A DNA stretch of 41,086 bases from Paludibacter sp. (GTDB taxonomy: Bacteria > Bacteroidota > Bacteroidia > Bacteroidales > Paludibacteraceae): contig JAAFGX010000031.1 of the NCBI GenBank assembly GCA_010365115.1, positions 1 to 41,086 on the forward strand, read 5' to 3'. The notes under the pieces are model-generated. The model was not told the DNA's origin. It worked only from the letters and a program-made list of their open reading frames with translations, and did no database searches. Positions 32,559-41,086 of this stretch are shown here, piece by piece. The position numbers and the translations under genes are program-made. Position 1 is the stretch's first letter. Every line of letters starts with the position of its first letter.

Positions 32559-33227
32559 ATGTCAATACAAAAAAACATTCAAAATATTCGTCAGCACATT
32601 CCAACGGATGTGAAGTTGGTATGTGTGTCGAAGTTTAATCCGAATGAAGCTATTGAAGAAGCTTATTCCTGCGGTGAACGAATTTTTGGCGAAAGTAAAG
32701 TACAGGAAATGTGCGGAAAATACGAATCGCTCCCAAAGGATATTTCGTGGCACTTTATCGGGCATTTGCAAACGAATAAAATTAAATATATCGTTCCATT
32801 TGTTTCACTGATTCATGGAGTTGATTCATATAAATTATTGATTGAAATAGATAAACAGGCAACAAAAATAAATAAGAAAGTAAATTGTTTGCTTCAGGTT
32901 CATATTGCTCGGGAAGAAACCAAATTCGGATTCTCAGAAGATGAATTAATTGATATTCTTTCGGGAAACGAATGGAAGGAGTTGAAACATATTCAAATTT
33001 GTGGATTAATGGGTATGGCTACATTTAGCGAAAATCAAGATCAAATTCGTGATGAGTTTAGAACACTCAAATATTTATTTGATAAACTGAAATCCGATTT
33101 CTTTGTCAATGATAAATCGTTTAAAGAAATATCAATGGGTATGTCCGACGATTTCAAATTGGCAATTGATGAAGGAAGCACTATGGTTAGAATAGGAAGT
33201 TCCATTTTTGGACATAGATTATATTAA
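32559..33227 (+). CDS. YggS family PLP-binding protein (PLPBP)
   Basis: This 222-residue protein has the alanine-racemase-like barrel of the YggS/PROSC family. The PLP lysine is K25 in CVSKF. HFIGHLQTNKIKY (about 66-78), SMGMSDDFKLAIDEGSTMVR (about 187-206) and IGSSIFG near the end are all present. The family is a PLP carrier and homeostasis protein without proven enzymatic activity. The start codon comes eight bases after the tandem array, so the ribosome binding region lies inside the repeats. Confidence 0.93.
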   Translation: MSIQKNIQNIRQHIPTDVKLVCVSKFNPNEAIEEAYSCGERIFGESKVQEMCGKYESLPKDISWHFIGHLQTNKIKYIVPFVSLIHGVDSYKLLIEIDKQATKINKKVNCLLQVHIAREETKFGFSEDELIDILSGNEWKELKHIQICGLMGMATFSENQDQIRDEFRTLKYLFDKLKSDFFVNDKSFKEISMGMSDDFKLAIDEGSTMVRIGSSIFGHRLY

Positions 33228-33556
33228 CTCATATTGCAGCTTTTCACAATTAGTTGTTAAATAATTAGTAAAAAAACTGTTGAAACGGAGTATAAACATG
33301 ATAGTTGTATGTTTTCAATATATTTTTTCGCTTGTAACTAATTGAAAATAAAATATTGCATATTTTTGAAATCCATTTACAACCGGATGAATGGCAATTT
33401 AAATTATATTGTCCTTTATCTACCTTGACCGTTGGTTCAGTAGGCCCTTTTCATTCTTTAATTCTTATACCCAAGGTGCTGCCATTGAACTTTGGCTACG
33501 CCGATTTTCATTTCAGCCAGAAAACATTTTCTTTAAATTAATGAAATAATTGCGAT
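33228..33556. other. Intergenic stretch without a supported gene
   Basis: A 61-codon plus-strand frame (33356-33541) reads IHLQPDEWQFKLYCPLSTL but matches no family I know. The spacer is AT-rich. It could hold a remnant of a larger gene. No promoter motif with correct spacing was seen. Confidence 0.3.
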
Positions 33557-33582
33557 AAAAAAAACCACCCAAATTGGGTGGT
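33557..33582 (-). terminator. Rho-independent terminator of the PFOR gene
   Basis: ACCACCC (33564-33570) and GGGTGGT (33576-33582) form a seven-base stem around AAATT. On the minus strand it is followed by eight T residues. It lies 27 bases past the PFOR stop codon. Confidence 0.85.
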
Positions 33583-33608
33583 CTTATAATTTATCGATTT
33601 TAATTCAA

Positions 33609-36600
33609 TTAAAATTGTTGTTCGGCCATACGTTTGTAACCTGTATAACGCCATTTTGCATTTTCCTGAGCAGCTACAAACAATTCTTTTGCTTCTGCAG
33701 GGAATTGTTTCAACAGCGAGGTATAACGCACTTCGCCTTTGAGGAAGTCCTGGAATTTATCCCATTGTGGTTCTTTCGAATCCAAAATCATTGGGTTTTT
33801 TCCTTCTGCTTCCAATGTAGGGTTGAAACGATACAAATGCCAGTATCCACATTCTACAGCACGTTGTTGTTCGTTCTGAGCCATTCCCATTCCTGCCTTC
33901 AATCCGTGACTGATACAAGGTGAGTAAGCTATAACGATAGACGGTCCGTTGTATGCTTCTGCTTCCCGAATAGCTTTGAGTGTTTGTGCTTGGTTGGCGC
34001 CCATTGCCACTTGTGCAACGTATACATAACCATATGTAGCGGCAATCATTCCCAAGTCTTTTTTGCGAACACGTTTTCCCGAAGCAGCAAATTTAGCTAC
34101 TGCACCAATTGGAGTTGATTTAGAAGCTTGTCCACCAGTATTCGAATAAATTTCTGTATCAAGAACTAAGATATTCACGTTTTTACCCGAAGCAATTACG
34201 TGATCCAATCCACCGAAACCGATATCATAAGCCCATCCATCACCACCAATAATCCATTGCGATTTTTTGATAATGTATTGGCTTAAGTCAGCAATTTGCT
34301 TGCAATAATCGCATTTGCCTTCTTTTACCAATGGAGTGATTTTAGCTTCCAGTTCTACTGTTTTATCAGTATCTTCACGGTTTTCAATCCATTCGGCAAA
34401 TAATCCTTTTAATTCATCTGAACAACAGTCACCTGCTATAGCTTCTGTCATCAGGCGAACCAAACGGTCGCGCATGTTATCGTTAGCGAACACCATACCC
34501 AATCCAAACTCAGCATTGTCTTCGAACAATGAGTTAGCCCAAGCCGGACCGTGACCTTCATCGTTAGTTGTATAAGGAGTAGAAGGAGCAGAGTTAGAAT
34601 AAATGGAACTACATCCTGTTGCATTAGCTATCAATTGACGTGAACCGAAAAGTTGAGTTACCAATTTTACATAAGGAGTTTCACCACAACCGGCACAAGC
34701 ACCCGAAAATTCGAACAATGGAGTTGCCAATTGGGAGTTTTTCACGTTCGATTTAATATCCACCAAATGTTGTTTGGTTTTCACTTCATCAATACAGAAT
34801 TCCCAGTTAGCCTGATTTGGATACTGCGATTCGATATGAGTCATATCCAATGCTTTATTACCTTTGTTACCCGGACAAACTTCGGCGCAGTTACCACAAC
34901 CGGTACAGTCTAGAACATCCACTTGAATACGGAATGTAGTGCCGCCAAATTGTTTACCATTGGTTTTCAACATTTCGGTAAACGGTGCTTTTGCCTGTTC
35001 TGATTCATCCAAAATAAACGGACGAATTACAGCGTGAGGGCAAACATAAGCACATTGGTTACACTGGATACAGTTTTCAGAATTCCAAACAGGAACCATT
35101 GAAGCGATACCGCGTTTTTCGTATTTAGAAGTTCCTTGTTCCCAAGTTCCATCTTCACGGCCTTTGAATGCCGATACAGGAAGATCATCACCTGCCTGAG
35201 CATTGATCGGACGAACAATATCATTAATAAATGTAGGTACAATATCAGTAGTTGCTTCGCTCTCAAGAGTTAAGTTAGCCCAGTCAGCCAAAACTTCTAC
35301 TTTTGTGTATTCACCACCACGGTCAACGGCCGCATAGTTCATGTTTACAATTTCTTCCCCTTTGTTGCCATACGATTTTTTGATAGCATATTTCATTTTA
35401 TCAACAGCCAGTTCGTAAGGAACTACATTGGCAATTTTGAAAAATGCCGATTGAAGAATTGTATTGGTACGATTTCCCAAACCAATTTCTTCAGCAATAT
35501 AAGTTGCATTGATAATATACAGGCTGATATTGTTTTTAGCAAGGTATTTTTTTATTTTAATTGGCAAGTTGCGTTGTACTTCTTCTGCATTCCAAATGGT
35601 ATTCAATAAGAATGTTCCGTTTTTCTTCAAACCTTTAGTTACATCATACAATTTAAGGTAAGCTTGAACGTGACACGCCACGAAATCTGGAGTTGTAACC
35701 AAATAAGTAGAACGGATTGGAGTATTACCGAAACGAAGGTGAGAACAGGTGAAACCACCTGATTTCTTAGAGTCGTAAGCAAAATAAGCCTGACAATATT
35801 TATCGGTGTTGTCACCAATAATTTTGATAGAGTTTTTATTTGCACCTACTGTACCATCAGCACCCAAACCATAGAATTTAGCTTCGAAAGTTCCTTCGCC
35901 ACCCAACGAAATTTCTTCTTTCATTGGAAGTGAAGTAAAGGTAACGTCATCAACAATACCTACTGTGAAATGATTTTTTGGTTCATTCATTCCAAGGTTT
36001 TCATAAATTGACAACACTTGAGCAGGAGTAAAGTCTTTAGATGACAATCCGTAACGTCCGCCTACCACTAATGGTTGGTTTTCAGACCCGTACAATACAT
36101 CTTTAACATCAAGGTACAATGGTTCGCCAGTCGCTCCAGGTTCTTTGGTACGGTCAAGCACACAAATGCGTTTTGCAGTTTTTGGTAAAATTGACAAGAA
36201 ATGTTTAGCTGAGAATGGACGATACAAGTGAACGGAAATTAAACCCACTTTTTCGCCGTTGGCAATCAGGTGGTCAATTCCTTCGCGAATGGCTTCGGTT
36301 GAAGAACCCATAGCAACAATTACACGGTCAGCATCTTCTGCTCCGTAATAATCGAACAAACCATATTTGCGACCTGTAACGGCAGCAAGTTTCACTAAGT
36401 ATTCTTCAACAACAGCAGGAATAGCATCGTAAAAAGGATTACAAGCTTCGCGAGCCTGAAAATAAACGTCACCGTTTTGTGCAGTACCTCGAGCTACTGG
36501 ATGTTCAGGGCTCAATGCACGTTCGCGGAAACCTTTCAAAGCTTCCTGATCCAATAATGGAATTAAATCTTCCTGATCAATTTGTTCAATTTTTTGAATT

Positions 36601-37142
36601 TCGTGAGAAGTACGGAAACCATCGAAGAAATGTACGAATGGTACGCGTGTTTTAATTGCAGCAAGGTGAGCTATAGCAGCCAAATCCATTACTTCCTGAA
36701 CCGAACCGGTTGCAAACATGGCGCATCCTGTTTGACGAACGGCCATAACGTCCTGGTGGTCACCGAAAATTGATAAAGCATGTGAAGCCAATGCACGTGC
36801 CGATACATGATAAACACCCGGAAGCAATTCGCCGGCAACTTTATACATGTTTGGAACCATCAATAATAAACCTTGTGAAGCAGTGAAAGTAGTAGTCAGC
36901 GCACCGGCTTGTAACGCACCGTGCATAGCTGCAGCAGCACCACCTTCCGATTGCATTTCCTGAACTTGTACCTTTTCGCCCCAGATGTTTTTACGACCAC
37001 CTGCAGCCCATTCGTCTACATATTCTGCCATTGTTGACGATGGAGTGATTGGATAAATCGCAGCTACTTCGCTGAACATATACGCGATATGTGCAGCAGC
37101 TTGATTACCATCACAGGTTAAAAATTTTTTAGATTTTGCCAT
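33609..37142 (-). CDS. nifJ: Pyruvate:ferredoxin (flavodoxin) oxidoreductase, single chain
   Basis: This 1177-residue enzyme is the usual length for the homodimeric NifJ/PFOR. The N-terminal pyrimidine domain is SEVAAIYPITPSSTMAEYVD (about 28-47). Two 4Fe-4S clusters of ferredoxin type are bound by CIQCNQCAYVCP and CTGCGNCAEVCP (about 690-760). The C-terminal TPP domain has CAGCGETPYVKLV and GGDGWAYDIGFGGLDHVIAS (the GDG TPP motif) and SNTGGQASKSTPIGAV. The enzyme oxidises pyruvate to acetyl-CoA, CO2 and reduced ferredoxin in the cytosol, typical of anaerobic metabolism and of many Bacteroidota. The AAA_14 gene lies just upstream on the same strand. Confidence 0.97.
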   Translation of the reverse strand: MAKSKKFLTCDGNQAAAHIAYMFSEVAAIYPITPSSTMAEYVDEWAAGGRKNIWGEKVQVQEMQSEGGAAAAMHGALQAGALTTTFTASQGLLLMVPNMYKVAGELLPGVYHVSARALASHALSIFGDHQDVMAVRQTGCAMFATGSVQEVMDLAAIAHLAAIKTRVPFVHFFDGFRTSHEIQKIEQIDQEDLIPLLDQEALKGFRERALSPEHPVARGTAQNGDVYFQAREACNPFYDAIPAVVEEYLVKLAAVTGRKYGLFDYYGAEDADRVIVAMGSSTEAIREGIDHLIANGEKVGLISVHLYRPFSAKHFLSILPKTAKRICVLDRTKEPGATGEPLYLDVKDVLYGSENQPLVVGGRYGLSSKDFTPAQVLSIYENLGMNEPKNHFTVGIVDDVTFTSLPMKEEISLGGEGTFEAKFYGLGADGTVGANKNSIKIIGDNTDKYCQAYFAYDSKKSGGFTCSHLRFGNTPIRSTYLVTTPDFVACHVQAYLKLYDVTKGLKKNGTFLLNTIWNAEEVQRNLPIKIKKYLAKNNISLYIINATYIAEEIGLGNRTNTILQSAFFKIANVVPYELAVDKMKYAIKKSYGNKGEEIVNMNYAAVDRGGEYTKVEVLADWANLTLESEATTDIVPTFINDIVRPINAQAGDDLPVSAFKGREDGTWEQGTSKYEKRGIASMVPVWNSENCIQCNQCAYVCPHAVIRPFILDESEQAKAPFTEMLKTNGKQFGGTTFRIQVDVLDCTGCGNCAEVCPGNKGNKALDMTHIESQYPNQANWEFCIDEVKTKQHLVDIKSNVKNSQLATPLFEFSGACAGCGETPYVKLVTQLFGSRQLIANATGCSSIYSNSAPSTPYTTNDEGHGPAWANSLFEDNAEFGLGMVFANDNMRDRLVRLMTEAIAGDCCSDELKGLFAEWIENREDTDKTVELEAKITPLVKEGKCDYCKQIADLSQYIIKKSQWIIGGDGWAYDIGFGGLDHVIASGKNVNILVLDTEIYSNTGGQASKSTPIGAVAKFAASGKRVRKKDLGMIAATYGYVYVAQVAMGANQAQTLKAIREAEAYNGPSIVIAYSPCISHGLKAGMGMAQNEQQRAVECGYWHLYRFNPTLEAEGKNPMILDSKEPQWDKFQDFLKGEVRYTSLLKQFPAEAKELFVAAQENAKWRYTGYKRMAEQQF

Positions 37143-37160
37143 TTTAGTTAGTAATTTAAA

Positions 37161-37250
37161 CCCCCAGCCCCTAAAGGGGGTAAGAGCTAGTTTAGTTTAT
37201 TATTATTTATTTTGTTTTATTCAATTAATCTTTAAGTCCCCCTTCGGGGG
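37161..37250. repeat. Pair of C/G palindromes between PFOR and AAA_14 genes
   Basis: CCCCCAGCCCCTAAAGGGGG (37161-37180) and CCCCCTTCGGGGG (37238-37250) are palindromic repeats of the kind seen at 28639-28649 and 40869-40880. They occupy most of the 119-base gap between two same-strand genes and could act as hairpins in a shared transcript. Confidence 0.55.
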
Positions 37251-37261
37251 ATTTAGGTGGC

Positions 37262-38440
37262 TTAATAAAGAAACCCGAACAACCACAATGGTATAACATT
37301 CTTATTTCCAACCTCAATTTCATCTACAGCATACAATGCTTTCGAATACGATTTCCCATTTTCGGATTTGTTGCTGCATTTGAAATGATATTGATGATCA
37401 ATACAGAAATCCAGATTGAATTTACATACGTTTACTTTATGTTGAGCGTGTAAAGCATTGTAAAAAAACGTTTTACGTGCAGCCTGAATGTCAACGTTTC
37501 CTGGATTTACCGCATACATAAGATTGGTGTTATGCACATAAACCTGATTTGGTTTTTTCGGATATTCATCGCCTTCGGAATATAAAGTATTTAACAAACG
37601 AGCATCTTTCAAGTACTTAATATAATTCATTATAGTTGCCCGTGATGTTTCAATATCTTTGCTTAACTGGCTTACATTGGGAGCACCAGGTGTGCTGTTC
37701 ATCAACAAATAAAGCAATTTTCGAATTTTTGAAAGATATTTCAATTCAATTTGTTTTATTAGCAAAATATCCACTTCCAACATCATATTCATGGTTTTCA
37801 AGAGGTTTTCTGAAAAATTACGATCTTCCAGAAAGAACGGGTAATAACCGTGATGCAAATAAGTTTCAAAATGTTCGAGTGGCTTTACATCTTTACAAAT
37901 TTCTTGAGCAATTTGCACATGATTTTGCAATATTTCGTTAAAGTTATAGGCAGGAAAATTATTCCCTGTCAGTAAATTCAAAAACTCCCTAAACGAAAAA
38001 CCGCGTAAATTATAGGATGAAACAATATCTTTCAAATCTTCGTTGTCTTCAATCAAACGCATTACCGAAGAACCGGAGAATACAATGTGCAATTCGGGAA
38101 AACGATCGTAACATTCACGCAGTTCTTTAGACCAGTTTTCGTATTTAAAGGTCTGATCGAGTAATAATGTTTTTCCACCCTGAGCACAAAACTCCTCTGC
38201 AAAATCAACCAATGTATGTTCAGTGAAATAAAAATTATTGAAATTGACATACAAACAGTTTCGGTCTGTTCCGAAGTGTTCTTTGGCATATTGTAGAATA
38301 AAAGTGGTTTTACCAACACCACGACTGCCTTTAATAGCTATCAGACGATGTGTCCAGTCTACCTCGTCCATAAGCATACGCCTTACGGGTGATTTAACAT
38401 GATCGACCAGATATTTGTGGGTTTTATAAAACGCCTCCAT
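37262..38440 (-). CDS. AAA_14 family ATPase with DUF4143-type C-terminus
   Basis: This 392-residue protein has a P-loop ATPase domain of the AAA_14 family: Walker A GSRGVGKTT (38-46), a Walker B-like LHIVFSGSSVMRL (about 117-129) and the typical GFSFREFLNL (about 147-156). Residues about 235-300 form a winged-helix-like part (VSQLSKDIETSRATIMNYIK). The C-terminus ends IPLWLFGFLY, as in Bacteroidota members, with a degenerate nuclease-like DUF4143 portion lacking clear catalytic residues. Function in this family is unproven. Proteins of this type are many and often vary between strains. A well-formed promoter precedes it. Confidence 0.88.
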   Translation of the reverse strand: MEAFYKTHKYLVDHVKSPVRRMLMDEVDWTHRLIAIKGSRGVGKTTFILQYAKEHFGTDRNCLYVNFNNFYFTEHTLVDFAEEFCAQGGKTLLLDQTFKYENWSKELRECYDRFPELHIVFSGSSVMRLIEDNEDLKDIVSSYNLRGFSFREFLNLLTGNNFPAYNFNEILQNHVQIAQEICKDVKPLEHFETYLHHGYYPFFLEDRNFSENLLKTMNMMLEVDILLIKQIELKYLSKIRKLLYLLMNSTPGAPNVSQLSKDIETSRATIMNYIKYLKDARLLNTLYSEGDEYPKKPNQVYVHNTNLMYAVNPGNVDIQAARKTFFYNALHAQHKVNVCKFNLDFCIDHQYHFKCSNKSENGKSYSKALYAVDEIEVGNKNVIPLWLFGFLY

Positions 38441-38457
38441 ATGCTTTTATTTTGGCG

Positions 38458-38487
38458 CAAAAGTAGCAAAAAAAAACCATTTTGCAA
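38458..38487 (-). promoter_or_regulatory. Bacteroidota-type promoter of the AAA_14 gene
   Basis: On the minus strand TTG (38487-38485) and TACTTTTG (38465-38458) are separated by 19 bases, the expected -33/-7 spacing. Transcription would begin close to 38451, about eleven bases before the ATG at 38440, so the leader would be very short. Confidence 0.65.
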
Positions 38488-38708
38488 TGCAGAGATGGCA
38501 ATATTTACTTATTTTAGCTTCATCTACTTTAAATGAAGGCTTTAAGATATGTTTTTTTGAATATTAATGCTAAAATAATTTTAAATTTATACTAAATAAT
38601 AAATTATTATAGAATGGTAGAATAATAAGTTAACAAAATGATAGGTTTTGCAAAATGAAATGTGTAAATTTGGAGTCTGAAAACCCTAAAATATTTAATC
38701 ATAAAATT

Positions 38709-40112
38709 ATGAAAATCAAATTTATTGGAGCTGCACGTGAAGTAACTGGCAGCAAGCATCTGATTACTACAAAAGAAGGGAAACGAATTTTACTCGATTG
38801 TGGAATGTTTCAGGGTAAAGGACTTGAAACAGACTCTATGAATAGAAATCTGGGTTTTGATCCTGCAACCATTGATTATCTGATTCTTTCTCATGCGCAT
38901 ATCGATCATTCTGGATTGATACCGTATTTGTACCGTAAGGGTTTTCGCGGATCGGTAGTATGTACCAATGCCACCCGCGATTTGTGTGCAATTATGCTTG
39001 CAGATAGCGGTCATATTCAGGAACTGGATATAAAATGGTTCAATAAAAAACGAGAAAAACAGGGATTGCCACCTGTAGAACCAATTTACGATGAGCAAGA
39101 TACCGAAAAATGTATGGAATTGTTTATTGGCGTGGCATACAATCGAAGGTTTTATATTAACGATAAAATAAATGTAAAATTTACATATACCGGACATATG
39201 TTGGGTGGTGCAGTAATCAATCTTGAATTATTTGAAGATGGAAAGAAAGTACGTGTGGCATACACTGGAGATATTGGTCGCCAACACAACAGAATTTTAC
39301 ATCCGCCAACTGCATTTCCTCAATGCGATTACCTTATCACCGAATCGACATACGGAGATCGTTTGCATCCTGAGGATAAAGATACAGAAAATGATTTTTT
39401 GAGGATAGTTCTTCAAACTTGCGTGGAAAAAAGTGGAAAACTAATTATTCCTGCTTTTTCCATTGGACGCACACAAGAGATTGTGTTTGTTCTCAACGAT
39501 TTTTTCAACAAAGGTTTATTGCCCAAAATTGATGTTTTTGTGGATAGTCCGCTTTCGGTAAATGCCACAGATATTTTCCGAATGTATGCCGATGGTATGA
39601 ACGAAGAAGTGAAAAAAGTTTTGAAATATGATTCCGATCCGTTTGGATTCAATTCATTGCATTATATCAAGTTAGTAGATGAATCCAAAGCTCTGAACGA
39701 ACATGATAAACCATGCATTATCATTTCATCGTCAGGTATGTTGGAAGCAGGTAGGGTGAAACACCATGTTGCCAACAATGTTTCCAACTGGCGAAATACA
39801 ATATTGATAGTTGGCTATTGTTCGCCAACTTCACTCGGAGCACGCATACAAGAACCTGGGTTGAGGTATATTTCTATTTTTGGAAATATGCATGAACTAA
39901 ATGCTAGTATTGAGAAAATTGAAGCATTTTCGGGTCACGGGGATTACAATGAAATGAAAGCTTTCTTGAGTTGTCAGGATACAGCACAAATTAAGAAAAC
40001 ATTCTTGGTTCACGGTGATTATGAAGTACAACAAAAATACCGTGAAGAATTAAAAAGAGCGGGTTACTATAATATAGAAATACCGGAAGCGGGACAGGAA
40101 TACGTATTGTAA
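38709..40112 (+). CDS. Beta-CASP metallo-beta-lactamase fold hydrolase (RNA-processing type)
   Basis: The ATG at 38709 gives 467 residues (MKIKFIGAAREVTGSKH). A frame from 38655 would add 18 residues before this conserved start and is less likely. The metal site is SHAHIDHSG (H62, H64, D66, H67). TYTGHMLGGA, ESTYGDR and ISSSGMLEAGRVKHH follow, and HGDY near the end is the last ligand in the beta-CASP pattern. Family members include CPSF-73-like and bacterial RNA exonucleases. This stand-alone bacterial type is probably an RNA hydrolase. A bidirectional hairpin separates it from tsaB. Confidence 0.9.
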   Translation: MKIKFIGAAREVTGSKHLITTKEGKRILLDCGMFQGKGLETDSMNRNLGFDPATIDYLILSHAHIDHSGLIPYLYRKGFRGSVVCTNATRDLCAIMLADSGHIQELDIKWFNKKREKQGLPPVEPIYDEQDTEKCMELFIGVAYNRRFYINDKINVKFTYTGHMLGGAVINLELFEDGKKVRVAYTGDIGRQHNRILHPPTAFPQCDYLITESTYGDRLHPEDKDTENDFLRIVLQTCVEKSGKLIIPAFSIGRTQEIVFVLNDFFNKGLLPKIDVFVDSPLSVNATDIFRMYADGMNEEVKKVLKYDSDPFGFNSLHYIKLVDESKALNEHDKPCIIISSSGMLEAGRVKHHVANNVSNWRNTILIVGYCSPTSLGARIQEPGLRYISIFGNMHELNASIEKIEAFSGHGDYNEMKAFLSCQDTAQIKKTFLVHGDYEVQQKYREELKRAGYYNIEIPEAGQEYVL

Positions 40113-40132
40113 TCAACCATTTATCATTTTTC

Positions 40133-40156
40133 AGAGGCGTTGCATGGAACGTCTCT
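40133..40156 (+). terminator. Terminator between the beta-CASP gene and tsaB
   Basis: AGAGGCGTT (40133-40141) pairs with AACGTCTCT (40148-40156) with one G-U pair, followed on the plus strand by ATTTACTTTTTTGG, which overlaps the tsaB stop region. It probably serves the plus-strand gene. Confidence 0.65.
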
Positions 40157-40158
40157 AT

Positions 40159-40845
40159 TTACTTTTTTGGCATGGTTGTATGGAATTCTTTCAAATAAAA
40201 CGGTTCGAAATAGGCCACATCTTCAAATCTGCTTTCTGCAAATGCCTTTTCAGCAAATGGAATCATATTTTCAGCTAATGGAACAAGATGATCGATATAG
40301 TGGGCGTTCGGGTGGGTGAGTGTGGTTTTGCATTTTTCAGCACCGTTTCCGAAAAAATAAATCGGCTGACCTACAAGCAATTCAGCATAAGAATCTGAAG
40401 TAATGATATCAGCAGAAATTTCCCGTTTAATTTCTCCTTTTGTATTGTAAAATGCTGTATACACTTCCATTCTCCGGGCATCAATCATTGGACAAAACAA
40501 AGCGTTTTCGTCCATTTTTGAAGTCTTTAAAGCTTCAGCAGTCAACACTTCCAATGTGCTTACAGATATTAAAGGAATGTCGTATCCGAAACACAATCCT
40601 TTGGCCGTGGAAACACCAATTCTTAAACCTGTATACGAACCAGGACCGCTACTTACAGCCACTGCATCGAGTTTCTTATTTCCTTTTTTCATTACTTCTA
40701 ATGCTTCTGCAATGAAAACGCTTAGTAATGCTGCATGATTCATTCCATCCGCATTTGATTTGGTGAAAAGAGAAGTTCCGTTTTCGCTTAAAGCTACAGA
40801 ACAAACATTGGTGGAAGTTTCTATATGGAGAAGAATGGGGTACAT
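40159..40845 (-). CDS. tsaB: tRNA threonylcarbamoyladenosine biosynthesis protein TsaB
   Basis: This 228-residue protein has the ASKHA-fold start LLHIETSTNVCSVALSENG (5-23) and the hallmark VSSGPGSYTGLRIGVSTAKG (about 64-83). TsaB partners TsaD and TsaE in making N6-threonylcarbamoyladenosine at A37 of ANN-decoding tRNAs. It is cytosolic and lacks the complete ATPase site of TsaD, as normal. Neither tsaD nor tsaE is in the window. It converges with the beta-CASP gene. Confidence 0.93.
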   Translation of the reverse strand: MYPILLHIETSTNVCSVALSENGTSLFTKSNADGMNHAALLSVFIAEALEVMKKGNKKLDAVAVSSGPGSYTGLRIGVSTAKGLCFGYDIPLISVSTLEVLTAEALKTSKMDENALFCPMIDARRMEVYTAFYNTKGEIKREISADIITSDSYAELLVGQPIYFFGNGAEKCKTTLTHPNAHYIDHLVPLAENMIPFAEKAFAESRFEDVAYFEPFYLKEFHTTMPKK

Positions 40846-40868
40846 AATATATAAGTTAGACCCCCAAA

Positions 40869-40900
40869 CCCCAAATGGGGGCTTAAGAGTGCAATTTTGA
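40869..40900 (+). repeat. CCCCAAATGGGG palindromic repeat
   Basis: CCCCAAATGGGG (40869-40880) followed by GCTTAAGAGTGCAATTTTGA parallels the copy at 28639-28669. It lies 23 bases upstream of the tsaB start codon, so it would be just outside or inside that gene's leader. Confidence 0.5.
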
Positions 40901-40997
40901 AACTATTGTTAGAAAATATATAGACATCGTCATAAAATCCTTATTTGAGGGTTTGACGGTCGAAAACATAATAGTTAATATCAGTTTTTTACAATTA

Positions 40998-41086
40998 ATA
41001 CCGATTGCACAAACAATATAGTCCAATTTCGACCCTGCCTGCCGCAGGCAAGTTCGTCTTATGGAACATCCCGTGTAACGGGATTG
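40998..41086 (-). repeat. Composite repeat family 6, inverted copy running off the window
   Basis: Read on the minus strand: ATCCCGTTACACGGGAT, GTTCCATAAGACG, TTGCCTGCGGCAGGCAGG, then TCGAAATTGGACTATATTG, and CAATCGGTAT. This matches the copy at 17276-17362 module by module. Its left part is cut by the end of the window. Confidence 0.7.

Noticed and set aside
32339-32638. 99-codon frame rich in DSRAKIQEPR-type repeats
   Set aside because: It is the translation of the 14-bp tandem array and overlaps the ends of two well-supported genes in other frames.
33356-33541. 61-codon frame between yggS and the PFOR terminator
   Set aside because: No family match, no promoter or clear start context. 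It could be a remnant but cannot be supported.
37262-38440. AAA_14 ATPase as part of a defence or toxin system
   Set aside because: There is no partner gene, and the neighbours are metabolic and housekeeping genes. AAA_14/DUF4143 genes are common and single in this phylum.
1-41086. tRNA, rRNA or origin of replication
   Set aside because: No cloverleaf with conserved TpsiC-loop bases, no rRNA segments and no DnaA-box cluster were noticed by eye. A tRNA or rRNA scan would settle this.

Overview
The window (41,086 bp, AT-rich) looks like chromosomal DNA from a member of the Bacteroidota, probably an anaerobe or facultative anaerobe. The signs are gene families typical of that phylum (DUF2141, DUF4494, the short AMP nucleosidase, single-chain pyruvate:ferredoxin oxidoreductase), an orphan type IX secretion sorting domain, -7 promoter boxes of the form TAnnTTTG, near-absence of Shine-Dalgarno sequences, and large numbers of small palindromic intergenic repeats. 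No rRNA or tRNA gene was seen, and nothing fixes the genus.

Layout. 1-6.2 kb: a CheB-CheR-PAS fusion (minus) and a CNNM/CorC-type CBS transporter (plus), separated by repeat-rich spacers. 6.2-10.5 kb: an SMR/Gdx transporter, a small membrane protein, then a tight plus-strand set (DUF2141 secreted protein, SnoaL/NTF2-like protein, SDR, CrtI-type FAD oxidoreductase) resembling a lipid or isoprenoid modification module. 10.7-11.9 kb: minus-strand PEGA/SHOCT lipoprotein, small membrane protein and Bor-like lipoprotein. 11.9-17.6 kb: a low-density accessory stretch with a decayed GxxExxY gene, a possible permuted NlpC/P60-like protein, a DUF6629 membrane protein, an orphan T9SS tail, a free-standing structured small RNA and an IS110-family transposase. 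17.6-21.3 kb: MarC, a small unknown protein, a KamA-type radical SAM enzyme with glutamate 2,3-aminomutase residues, and an acidic protein. 21.3-25.1 kb (minus): GH100-like hydrolase, GT4 glycosyltransferase, PIG-L deacetylase, universal stress protein. 25.4-33.2 kb: DUF554, an HsdR-N nuclease-like protein, AMP nucleosidase, HolA, Tex, an outer-membrane protein, DUF4494 and YggS, mostly conserved housekeeping genes. 33.6-40.8 kb: NifJ-type PFOR, an AAA_14 ATPase, a beta-CASP metallo-hydrolase and TsaB.

Genes that probably work together are the SnoaL/SDR/FAD-oxidoreductase set and the glycosyltransferase/hydrolase pair. HolA, Tex, YggS and TsaB are core functions. The least explained material is non-coding: a 111-nt small RNA with its own -7 box and terminator, a switch-like pair of hairpins over the IS110 transposase start codon, and at least seven families of small dispersed repeats. 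I see no phage, CRISPR array or complete defence island. All identifications come from reading the sequence and remembered family features, without database searches.
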